A stretch of 38,276 bases of DNA. Source: Kangiellaceae bacterium. Lineage in GTDB: Bacteria > Pseudomonadota > Gammaproteobacteria > Enterobacterales > Kangiellaceae. The stretch's first letter is position 1, and the number at the start of each line of letters is the position of its first letter. The stretch lies in the NCBI GenBank assembly GCA_026196875.1, contig JAPHTP010000178.1, forward strand, positions 1 through 38,276, written 5' to 3'. Below, in pieces: positions 1-6,640 of the stretch. Under the pieces are notes generated by a model. It did no database searches. It was not told where the DNA came from and was given only the letters and a program-made list of their open reading frames with translations. Both the position numbers and the translations under genes were made by a program.

Positions 1-1130
1 GGAGCGATACGCCAAGATGAAGATTGCACAGTTGTTTCGCCAAACGGCTTGCTTGATTCTCCATTTCTACCCGGAATAATTGTGACCGATGACATTCCGT
101 GAAGATTGTGCGCACAAGTTAAAATTCTGTTGTTGCTAATGTAAAAACCAGTGCCACGATATCGATCACCATTCGGCGCAGTCATTATCAACTGACATAT
201 CGCAGAGTGCGGGAAAATCTGAGTATTGGGTACACCTGCGAACCATTCTTCTGCTTCTGCACTAAACGCGTTGTCTTGGCAAGTGAGTGCCGACATAGGA
301 TCGTGAGGGTCGTAAAAGGGCTCAATTAGCTCTAAAGGCCGACTGGTGTTAGCGCCGTTAGTTGTTCCATTAGGCAGCTCTCCACCAGGAGAAGTGTTGT
401 CGGTATTTATGCCTGAAACGCTACCAGCGGAGTTGGCGGTGCCATTGCCATTTGCGCCATTTGCGCCATTTGTTCCGTTTTGATTTATACCATTTTGAGT
501 GACAGAACCATTTGCAGCGGGTGCTTCCGGTTCAGCCGTAGGTAGCGGTCCAAATCCATCGTCATAAGCAGGCGGTTCAGCATCACCACGTACGGCAATT
601 TGATCTCCCTGTGATGGTGTATGGGTACCATTTGAAGGTGCTCGCGAAATCGCCAGGTCCCCTCCCCATTCAAAACTTACTTGGCCAATACCACTTCTAC
701 CTTCGCCATTTGGACTTATAAATCCAGGCGGTGAGTATTTATTGACTAATCGTTGTAAACCTTTACCGGTTAGCCCGCCAATTCCTACGTACATATTGCC
801 ATTAGTTGGAACTTGAATATAGTCGGGTTGGCCTTGTGGATTTTCGGCGTATGTTGCCAACCCAAAATAAAGCCTCTGATTGCCAATAAAATTTGACATA
901 ACTTTTGGTGGTAACAAGTAAACCGCTTCGCCGCGGTTAGCTCTTAAAACACCACCGGCGCGACTTGAGTAGAAATTGTTGCGGTTTCTAAGTGCACGAT
1001 TTTCTGGGTTAAATAAAATAGGATCCGTTGCTACTCCAACTTCGAATAAAGGATTTTCGGTTCTTACGGTAAAACCGAGAACGCTAAACCGATCATCTAT
1101 TGATTCCCGGTTTGGTCGAATCTGTGGCAT
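1..1130 (-). CDS. Trypsin-like serine protease with conserved N-terminal domain (partial, 3' end missing)
   Basis: The frame is open for 376 codons from an ATG preceded by AGGAGGAG (1133-1140) and runs off the left edge. Residues 1-190 form a well-folded-looking region that begins PQIRPNRESIDDRF and contains FYSSRAGG. I have the impression that this domain also occurs in front of other bacterial peptidases. Residues ~200-255 are a Pro/Ala/Asn/Gly-rich linker. From residue ~315 the sequence reads RGTGFYISNNRILTCAHN and then VTIIPG, the start of a chymotrypsin-fold (S1, V8-like) peptidase. The presumed catalytic His is H341; the Asp and Ser would lie beyond the window. No signal peptide is visible, so it may act in the cytoplasm or leave by a non-Sec route. 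It is the last visible gene of an operon, 34 bp after the small gene at 1165-1482. The family call is firm; the substrate is unknown. Confidence 0.82.
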   Translation of the reverse strand, partial: MPQIRPNRESIDDRFSVLGFTVRTENPLFEVGVATDPILFNPENRALRNRNNFYSSRAGGVLRANRGEAVYLLPPKVMSNFIGNQRLYFGLATYAENPQGQPDYIQVPTNGNMYVGIGGLTGKGLQRLVNKYSPPGFISPNGEGRSGIGQVSFEWGGDLAISRAPSNGTHTPSQGDQIAVRGDAEPPAYDDGFGPLPTAEPEAPAANGSVTQNGINQNGTNGANGANGNGTANSAGSVSGINTDNTSPGGELPNGTTNGANTSRPLELIEPFYDPHDPMSALTCQDNAFSAEAEEWFAGVPNTQIFPHSAICQLIMTAPNGDRYRGTGFYISNNRILTCAHNLHGMSSVTIIPGRNGESSKPFGETTVQSSSWRIA

Positions 1131-1164
1131 AACTCCTCCTGCCATTATCTATGGCTACTCTTAT

Positions 1165-1482
1165 TTAAATTCTCTTGTCTGCTTTTGATTCATCTGAGTC
1201 AGAATTTTCATTAGCTGCAGTTTGTGGCTTTTCCTCAGCCAAAATATTCATGTCTGAATCCGTGATCAGTTCCCAAAAGTTCTCGGGAGTCGATATCCCT
1301 ATGGCTTCAATATATGGCTTCATAAACTTTGGAATCTTTCCCAGTTCGTGAAAGTAACTTTTTTCGCCTGTTTCGATCTGCTCAATAGAGCCCCGCCATT
1401 CAGCTTTATCTCCAGCGGCCCGCCCACCTTCGCGCCAAACTCGAATGATAAAAGACGCTGATTTTTCTTCACTTAGTGCCAT
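1165..1482 (-). CDS. Small conserved protein of unknown function, partner of the protease
   Basis: This is a 105-residue soluble protein with no signal peptide or membrane segment. The first ~65 residues look like one compact domain: a beta-strand-like FIIRVWREGG, then AEWRGSIEQIETGEKSYFHEL. The last ~35 residues are acidic and probably disordered. The ATG at 1482 has a moderate AAGAGA ribosome site about 8-10 bases upstream. The start lies ~20 bases after the predicted transcription start of the repeat-bearing promoter at 1508-1561, and the protease follows 34 bp later. I do not recognise a characterised function. Its position as first gene of a two-gene unit with a protease suggests an adaptor, inhibitor or recognition subunit, which is inference only. 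Confidence 0.7.
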   Translation of the reverse strand: MALSEEKSASFIIRVWREGGRAAGDKAEWRGSIEQIETGEKSYFHELGKIPKFMKPYIEAIGISTPENFWELITDSDMNILAEEKPQTAANENSDSDESKADKRI

Positions 1483-1507
1483 CGCATTAGATCTCTTGGT
1501 TACGCTG

Positions 1508-1561
1508 AGTATCCCTCTTGGTCATCACGGCAGAGTCACCTGGGCATCACGCGAGCATCAC
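1508..1561 (-). promoter_or_regulatory. Candidate SARP/BTAD operator with -10 box
   Basis: Reading the minus strand, four heptamers start with GTGA: GTGATGC (1555-1561), GTGATGC (1544-1550), GTGACTC (1533-1539) and GTGATGA (1522-1528). They recur exactly every 11 bp. The last one ends 8 bp before GATACT (1508-1513), a -10-like box. SARP-type activators are known to bind heptamer direct repeats spaced 11 bp, with the proximal repeat about 8 bp from the -10. A BTAD regulator gene lies immediately upstream at 1864-2877. That the regulator binds here is inference. Confidence 0.72.
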
Positions 1562-1863
1562 AAAAGAAATAAAGGTGCAAATCGGCGTGTGATAATGAGG
1601 TGATTAATCGGCAGAGGTGAAAATAAATTCAAGATTGAGATAACTAGGGAAGTTGAAAATAGAGTGATTTAAAGCGCTTATTACACTTTAACTTTTAGGT
1701 TAGTCTTAATAATTATAATAATTACAGGAGTAGTATGAGGTAGCTCGATATATTCAGAAATCAACTGAACGGTCTGCTCTACCTTGGGAGAGAGAACAGA
1801 GTCGCATTTATGGAAAGCGATTCTGTTGTGAAGAACTTATCTGATTCTGTAAAAAGATTGAAC
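1562..1863. other. Gap between regulator and operator, with an inverted repeat
   Basis: No gene is seen. A 12-bp imperfect inverted repeat (1794-1805 with 1817-1828, 11-base loop, one G:T pair) lies just downstream of the regulator stop. It lacks a T-tract, so it is a weak terminator candidate or an RNA-stability element. Two further GTGAT heptamers, on the plus strand at 1589-1595 and 1600-1606, are also 11 bp apart, but no -10 box or gene follows them. Confidence 0.4.
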
Positions 1864-2877
1864 TCAATCCACATCCATCAGACTAAGACTAGATTTTAAT
1901 TGCTCGTCGGCAATAGCAAGATGCTCTCTGGCACTATTCACCAACTCCTGAGAGTGTGATTGAGACTTTTTCATCGGTGGTGCATCGAGTCCGCCACTAA
2001 GAACATCAAACTTTTCTAAAGGACTATCAGCAATGTCGGGACTTTTATTGATGTGCTCTAAATGTTCAGGGCTAAAATTGAATTCAGAATCAAGATTTAA
2101 CTCTGGATGCAGCGCGGTATTTGTGATCGATTGATAGAGCTTCATCGTCTGCCGCATCGGCGGGATAGCAAGTTCCTTACGCAGTAAATTACGGCAGACT
2201 TCAAACTGTTTCAAAGCTAAAGCGCGCTGCCCACTTAACTCGTACAGCTCCATCAATTCACGGTGAACATCTTCCCGTAAAGGTTCGCTGTCTAGTATCA
2301 TTTGCGCGTAACCAATACTAGAATCATAATCTCCGGCTAATCTCGAATACTCGGTAAGCTTTCCTAGTACATTAAAGTAAATTCGACGCAACTTTTCTCT
2401 TTCACGTAAGGCCCATTCAGCTGAGAAATCACCAAGTATATCTGCCTGATATAGCGAAATGGCTTTGTTAAGACTTGCGACATCTTGCTCAGAAAATTGT
2501 TTTACAGGTACCCCTACCCCAGCTTTTGCTTTTTGTTTAAACTCTTCGATATCAAGATAAACGTTTGCTTCTTTTCTAAAACAAACAAATCCTCTACCAT
2601 CCCGCTCAAATAGCTCACCATTCTGAAAGTGTTTTTTTTCAATGTTTTTTCTTAGACGCCATAAGATAGTATTAAATGCACCCTGACTAACGGCATTACC
2701 ACATAAGTCATCCCAAAGTTCCGCAACTAGTTCTTCTCGGCTAAAATAACGCCCACGATAAAGCGAGAGAAATGCGAACATATTGGCAAGCTTGCTTGTT
2801 AATAAAAGCGCCTGATTACTTCCGTCTGGGCGCGCGTATTGAATTGATAGTGTTCCGAACAATTGTATTTGAAGCAT
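1864..2877 (-). CDS. BTAD (SARP-like) transcriptional regulator
   Basis: This is a 337-residue cytoplasmic regulator. Residues 1-95 form an OmpR/SARP-type winged helix: it opens LQIQLFGTLSIQ, and has FSREELVAELWDD and NTILWRLRKNIEK as the DNA-contacting part. Residues ~105-250 form a bacterial transcriptional activation domain of TPR-like helices, with characteristic segments such as SLYQADILGDF and LREDVHRELMELYELSGQRALALKQFE. The last ~85 residues are polar and match nothing I know. There is no NB-ARC ATPase or sensor domain, so it resembles the small SARPs. The ATG at 2877 has a weak GGA about 9 bases upstream. It is encoded just ahead of a unit whose promoter carries an 11-bp-spaced heptamer array, so it most likely activates that unit. 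The family call is firm; the target is inferred. Confidence 0.88.
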   Translation of the reverse strand: MLQIQLFGTLSIQYARPDGSNQALLLTSKLANMFAFLSLYRGRYFSREELVAELWDDLCGNAVSQGAFNTILWRLRKNIEKKHFQNGELFERDGRGFVCFRKEANVYLDIEEFKQKAKAGVGVPVKQFSEQDVASLNKAISLYQADILGDFSAEWALREREKLRRIYFNVLGKLTEYSRLAGDYDSSIGYAQMILDSEPLREDVHRELMELYELSGQRALALKQFEVCRNLLRKELAIPPMRQTMKLYQSITNTALHPELNLDSEFNFSPEHLEHINKSPDIADSPLEKFDVLSGGLDAPPMKKSQSHSQELVNSAREHLAIADEQLKSSLSLMDVD

Positions 2878-3541
2878 ATTTCAGTCCATTAAAATTTATT
2901 TTGTTTAAACTGACTACTACTACAATTTTCTTCCCCAGAAACTACAAAGAAAAAACAAACAGAGATTACAAATACCAGTCTTCTTTTAGAGACGACGAAT
3001 CCCCATGCTTATTGCATGAATATTTTGATTATTTTTATTTCTTAGCACTTGTTACTTTAATCAGAAAGGATGACAACCTTGTCCAACACGATGAGCGTTT
3101 TCTATCTTCCTTAATATTTTTTGTCTTCGGTAATAATCGCTATTTTCCGTAATGGCTTTTATCTTCCATGAAGAAATTAAAATTACTGCAATTGCATTAT
3201 CTTCGGAGGATTTGCTTTCCAACTCAAATAGTACAGCTATGCCTTCAATTTCTATTACAGCAATTTCGATAGGCTGAACAGCCAAAGACAGCTTAAACTT
3301 ATATCAAGAAGTTCTGGAGAAAACAAGTGATAAACCTTTAATATCTCGTCATGGTAATATTTTATTCACGTTACATCTCAGGTTGGCTCGGAGAGCTATT
3401 AACCAATGAGCTAATTCTAAAGTACTTTCTAGTGGTACAGTCAGACTAATTAGCTAAGTCTTATATTACGGCCTCAGACTATGCGATACAAAAGGAAGCT
3501 GCTCTTGGTTTATCCGTTAGAATACGGTGTAATCCGGTGAC
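2878..3541. other. AT-rich intergenic region, no convincing gene
   Basis: About 660 bp lie between divergent genes. Short open frames exist on both strands (for example 3061-3285 on the minus strand, from a TTG), but none has a good ribosome site or recognisable protein. The regulator promoter must lie near 2880-2960, but no clear -35/-10 pair was found. No 11-bp heptamer array was found here, so autoregulation through that motif is not evident. Confidence 0.4.
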
Positions 3542-3573
3542 AAACGCTAGCGTTTTTAGCTCTAATTTATAAT
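3542..3573 (+). promoter_or_regulatory. Palindrome plus -10 box ahead of the Sel1-repeat gene
   Basis: A perfect 14-bp palindrome, AAACGCTAGCGTTT (3542-3555), sits where the -35 box would be for a consensus TATAAT at 3568-3573. No good -35 hexamer is present at 16-18 bp, which fits a promoter that depends on a regulator. The transcription start would be near 3580, giving a leader of ~57 bases before the ATG at 3637. Confidence 0.42.
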
Positions 3574-3636
3574 GGACTTTGTTAGAGAATTTGACCAAAC
3601 ACGAAGTGATAAAATAAAGGCACTTGGAGGTGCTAT

Positions 3637-4512
3637 ATGAGAGTAATAAATTTCAAACTACGAATCTATCAAAAAATTACCAGTCCCAAGAGTTTTATCA
3701 ACACGAATTTAATTGCAGTTTGTTTTTCTTTGGTTATCTCAGGCAATGTAGCTGCCCTATCTGACAAAACTAAACCAAAAGGCTCAGCAGAGCCGATGCA
3801 AGCTATATTGGAATGCGACGAGGAATGCGTTGAAAAGGTTAACAGACTAAAAAAGTTTGCACGAAATGGTAGCCCGGAAGCTCAAACCTTGTTGGCCATA
3901 TCATATAGAACTGGAGAAATGACAGAGGTCGATTCAAAACGCGCCTGGAAGTTGATTAAATTTGCAATAAGACTAAGATACGCTCCGGCACTTCATATTG
4001 TTTCACAATGGCATCGAGAAGGATTTGAAACCGCGATTGATATTCAGAAAGCGAACGAATACCTAGAACGAGCAGCAAAGCAAGGGTTCAGTCCCGCAGT
4101 TTATGATCTCGCAATCCTCAATTACGACCAGAAAAATTTTCAAAAGAGCATCGAACTATTTGAGACTGCAGCGAAATTGGGCAATCCGGATGCAAAGAGA
4201 GTTATGTCGAAATTAAGTACTTATCTTAAAAATGCCTCAGTAAGTCAAGATTCAGAACAGCCTACAGAAACTCAACCTGAAGAACATGGAGATGACAACA
4301 ACGTTTTAACAATTGTAGGCTCTCAAGAAGCGCCAATCATGTTGTTCGAAAATTTTTTTAGTGAGTTAAAAGATCTTAAAATTTATAACCGACGCGCAGT
4401 CACGGGCTCTCGATTAGGTTTTAGAAAATGTGGTGAGCCAGGAACAGGTTGCAATGTAATGTTCAGTCGGAGCTCTGATTCGGTTGAGTTGATGGATGTT
4501 AATGTTAACTAA
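3637..4512 (+). CDS. Sel1-like repeat protein, probably exported
   Basis: The 291-residue protein starts at an ATG with a GGAGG site 6 bases upstream. A long basic N-terminus is followed by a hydrophobic stretch around residues 24-41 ending in VAALS, which reads as an uncleaved anchor or a signal peptide with a long n-region. Residues ~60-195 contain Sel1-type helical repeats of ~36 residues, such as GSPEAQTLLAISYRTG, KANEYLERAAKQGFSPAVYDLA and SIELFETAAKLGNPDAKRVM. Such repeats act as protein-protein scaffolds. The last ~90 residues are unfamiliar, with two Cys in KCGEPGTGC that could form a disulfide if the protein is exported. It shares a ~85-bp 3' cassette with the next gene. No specific partner can be named. 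Confidence 0.75.
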   Translation: MRVINFKLRIYQKITSPKSFINTNLIAVCFSLVISGNVAALSDKTKPKGSAEPMQAILECDEECVEKVNRLKKFARNGSPEAQTLLAISYRTGEMTEVDSKRAWKLIKFAIRLRYAPALHIVSQWHREGFETAIDIQKANEYLERAAKQGFSPAVYDLAILNYDQKNFQKSIELFETAAKLGNPDAKRVMSKLSTYLKNASVSQDSEQPTETQPEEHGDDNNVLTIVGSQEAPIMLFENFFSELKDLKIYNRRAVTGSRLGFRKCGEPGTGCNVMFSRSSDSVELMDVNVN

Positions 4513-4592
4513 AGTCTTGGTAAGTAGTGTAAAGCAATTTTCCCTCCTCTGCTTTCCAAGCCGCCGCATTTAAATGCGGCGTATCTTATTTT
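4507..4592 (+). repeat. 3' cassette, copy A
   Basis: This begins at AACTAAA overlapping the stop of the Sel1-repeat gene, continues through AGCAATTTTCCCTC, and ends in a hairpin. Copy B at 5582-5665 matches it along most of its length with small indels, and the hairpin arms are identical. The two copies follow two otherwise unrelated genes on the same strand. Confidence 0.65.
4562..4592 (+). terminator. Rho-independent terminator after the Sel1-repeat gene
   Basis: The stem CGCCGCAT / ATGCGGCG with loop TTAA (4562-4581) is followed by TATCTTATTTT. The T-tract is interrupted, so termination may be partial. The rest of the gap to 4811 is AT-rich with no gene. Confidence 0.65.
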
Positions 4593-4811
4593 GACGTTAT
4601 AATTCGAATTCCATAGTTGATAATTAATTTATAACCACTTCAGTTTTCCGCCTCCAATCTCAAAAAATATCTCACTTGCAAATAAAACAGTGCCCGCTTT
4701 AATTTTTTTTCAACATATTTCTCAAAATCTCAATTTAGTAATGGAGAGTAATTTTATTTGGTATTGTGGATGTGTATGATACTCGTTAGCTGATAACTAA
4801 GGAGAAACCTG

Positions 4812-5555
4812 ATGCTAAACCCACGCGAAAACTTCCAACGTGCCGCCCACCTAAGCGAAGTTAGACGAACCGCTCAAGAACAAATTTTCAGAAACCTGTA
4901 CAAGGATGCCAGCGCTTCAAACGAAGAATTAATTCAACTTGCTCTGGCCGTAAGCACGGCGTGTGATGATCGAATTAAGATTATCCCAGGACCAGTTAAA
5001 GGTGAACTTCGCGCACGTCAAAAAACTGCGTGGGATTATGGCGGTGACTTCTACGATCTTAAAGACGTAGTACGGATGACGATCATTGCCGATGACGCCA
5101 ACTACCTCAGTCGAGTAAGACAAGCTCTAGTCTCTCACTGTGTGGCGAGTAATGGCTATGGCATGATAAAAAACGCAGAAACACTTCCAGAGCATGATCC
5201 TTGTGGATATTCAGGGATTAATTTCGTTGCAAAACTACCCAACGGTCGTTCAGGAGAAATTCAAGCAAATACGCCTAACATCATGTATGGCAAAATGTCT
5301 AAAGAGAAATTTGTTAAGTTCCTCGCCCCGCAAAAGCATACCGAAATTGAAGCTAAATACAGGATCGAATGCGGCCTAGGTCATGGGCTTTATGAAATTT
5401 TCCGCTCCAACACGCAAGGTTGTGGACAAGCAGCTGCGGATTTGAGTAAGAGGTATTATGGTTTCTTGCGTTCACCGAATCCAAATATTGCAATGCGAGA
5501 CAACTTACAAGCTGAGCTTACTGCTTTTAAGAAGAAGTTTTCGGGCGTATTTTAA
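4812..5555 (+). CDS. Stand-alone RelA/SpoT-type nucleotide synthetase domain protein
   Basis: The 247-residue protein has AAGGAG 7 bases before its ATG. Residues ~50-165 carry the RelA/SpoT synthetase pattern: a basic R67-A-R-Q-K71 segment, the DLKDVVR segment (D82-R88) equivalent to the Mg-binding D..R region, GYSGIN (G132,Y133) equivalent to GYxxIH where Tyr stacks on the acceptor nucleotide, and GEIQ (E149,Q151) equivalent to EIQIRT. The catalytic set thus appears intact. There is no HD hydrolase, TGS or ACT domain. It resembles small alarmone synthetases or the toxic ToxSAS/Tas1-like group, which pyrophosphorylate nucleotides or tRNA. No antitoxin-sized gene lies beside it on the same strand. 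No signal peptide is seen. The fold call is fairly firm; whether the product is (p)ppGpp, (p)ppApp or modified tRNA cannot be told from sequence alone. Confidence 0.75.
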   Translation: MLNPRENFQRAAHLSEVRRTAQEQIFRNLYKDASASNEELIQLALAVSTACDDRIKIIPGPVKGELRARQKTAWDYGGDFYDLKDVVRMTIIADDANYLSRVRQALVSHCVASNGYGMIKNAETLPEHDPCGYSGINFVAKLPNGRSGEIQANTPNIMYGKMSKEKFVKFLAPQKHTEIEAKYRIECGLGHGLYEIFRSNTQGCGQAAADLSKRYYGFLRSPNPNIAMRDNLQAELTAFKKKFSGVF

Positions 5556-5581
5556 TTTTTATTAAGATGGGGGCTGATACT

Positions 5582-5665
5582 AACTAAAATGCTAGTTAGT
5601 GGAGTAAGAGCAATTTCCCTCTCCTGTTACAAAAACGCCGCATTTAGATGCGGCGTTTTTTATTT
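5582..5665 (+). repeat. 3' cassette, copy B
   Basis: This is the second copy of the element at 4507-4592, starting AACTAAAA and containing GAGCAATTTCCCTCTCC before the CGCCGCAT/ATGCGGCG hairpin. This copy also has an extra inverted repeat, ACTAACTA (5579-5586) with TAGTTAGT (5593-5600). Confidence 0.65.
5631..5661. terminator. Strong bidirectional terminator between convergent genes
   Basis: A perfect 13-bp stem, AAAAACGCCGCAT with ATGCGGCGTTTTT (5631-5643 and 5648-5660), has a TTAG loop. A-rich and T-rich flanks let it work on both strands. It separates the plus-strand synthetase gene from the minus-strand toxin-island operon. Confidence 0.9.
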
Positions 5666-5713
5666 AGACTTCACAATATATTATTGAGAACTCAATAATC
5701 AAAACCCAAGACT

Positions 5714-6049
5714 TTAGTCAAATACAAAACTTCCCGTAAATCTCTTCGCATTTTCCGGACCACATTCAGTATCATGAAAGATCGGCTTAATTGGTGTTTT
5801 TGATGTATAGGCTGCTAGCAATGCACTATAGACACGATCAGCAACCTTGGGATCTAGCTGGTCCCAATAAAAACTCCACTTATTGTCATTGTTACATCCG
5901 GCCTTTCCGGCATATACATCTCCTTGGACAATAATTACGCTTGTGCTATAGATGTACATTTTCTCGATTACTGCTGTTTTACCGCCCCAGTCTGAAGCGA
6001 ACGCGTTTGAGCTCAATAACGCTATAAAAGCTATAAGTATTTTTTTCAT
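5714..6049 (-). CDS. Small exported protein, island family member 1
   Basis: The 111-residue protein has an AAGGAAAA ribosome site before the ATG. A signal peptide is plain: MKKILIAFIALLSSNAFA, then SDWGG. The mature part has two Cys (GKAGCNN and DTECGP) likely to form a disulfide, and a central VYSALLAAYTSKTPI segment. The same layout (signal peptide, beta-rich start, Cys, LLxA helix, basic strand, Cys) recurs in the genes at 6102, 15795 and 16294, so the four appear to be distant paralogs. It is the last gene of the minus-strand island and ends against a strong terminator. I do not recognise the function; a periplasmic or secreted ligand-binding, lectin-like or immunity role is possible. 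Confidence 0.72.
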   Translation of the reverse strand: MKKILIAFIALLSSNAFASDWGGKTAVIEKMYIYSTSVIIVQGDVYAGKAGCNNDNKWSFYWDQLDPKVADRVYSALLAAYTSKTPIKPIFHDTECGPENAKRFTGSFVFD

Positions 6050-6101
6050 AGTTTTCCTTTCTAAGTCTAAGAGTCGATGATCAGATTAATTTTTGTCTCA
6101 C

Positions 6102-6497
6102 CTATTGAGAGCGAGCGTGTTGTGGAGAAATCACATACGCAATACTGTTTACATTACTACCTGAAAATGGATTACTAATACGAAACTCCAATTCGATACC
6201 TTGTGCTTGAGCAGAAAGTAGCAATGAATAAAGCGCTTTATCAGATTCCTTAAAGCTAAGGTAATAATGCGACTTGGTTGTACTAGCGATTATTACATCA
6301 CCAGATTGAGCTGCCGTGCAGCTTGCCTTATCTAAAATTACTGAGTGTTCCTGGTTTTCACCGTTGAATGCTCGGTTGATATAAAAGCCTCGGATTTTTG
6401 AATAGACGGTGGTACTTGTAGTTACTCCATCTAAGCAAGCGGCAAATGAATTTTTTGGTATCGTTATAAATAATACCAAGATGAAAAACTTCTTCAT
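6102..6497 (-). CDS. Small exported protein, island family member 2
   Basis: This 131-residue protein has a signal peptide of ~19 residues (MKKFFILVLFITIPKNSFAA). The mature part has Cys at ACLDG and at KASCTAA, and a SDKALYSLLLSAQAQGIELEF segment that matches the VYSALLAA and MYAMLLAAKTSGKKV segments of its neighbours. It lacks the second late Cys of members 1 and 3, so its disulfide pairing must differ. It lies 52 bp before member 1 and 143 bp after the 285-residue gene, in the same orientation. The function is unknown. Confidence 0.7.
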   Translation of the reverse strand: MKKFFILVLFITIPKNSFAACLDGVTTSTTVYSKIRGFYINRAFNGENQEHSVILDKASCTAAQSGDVIIASTTKSHYYLSFKESDKALYSLLLSAQAQGIELEFRISNPFSGSNVNSIAYVISPQHARSQ

Positions 6498-6640
6498 TTT
6501 TAGTTCTCTAAATAAATTTTAAGTAATGGTATGGGTTGTTAACCAAGAAAGGTTTGTGGCTTTTTTAATCTCACAGTTAGGCCCGCCCCGAGGGCAAAAT
6601 TAACTTAGCCTGACCTTCAGCAGTTAGTGGCTTACTCACC

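Noticed and set aside
1589-1606. Second SARP operator on the plus strand
   Set aside because: Only two GTGAT repeats 11 bp apart, with no -10 at the expected distance and no plus-strand gene; likely chance or an auxiliary site.
2772-3152. Plus-strand open frame of 126 codons
   Set aside because: It overlaps the start of the BTAD gene on the opposite strand, has no ribosome site and the translation looks like non-coding AT-rich sequence.
3061-3285. Minus-strand open frame of 74 codons from a TTG
   Set aside because: No Shine-Dalgarno, no recognisable domain, odd repetitive Ile/Val/Glu composition; not enough support.
4507-5665. Integron cassette array (attC sites) as explanation for the repeated 3' elements
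   Set aside because: The elements lack the paired RYYYAAC and GTTRRRY core sites and no integrase gene is in the window.
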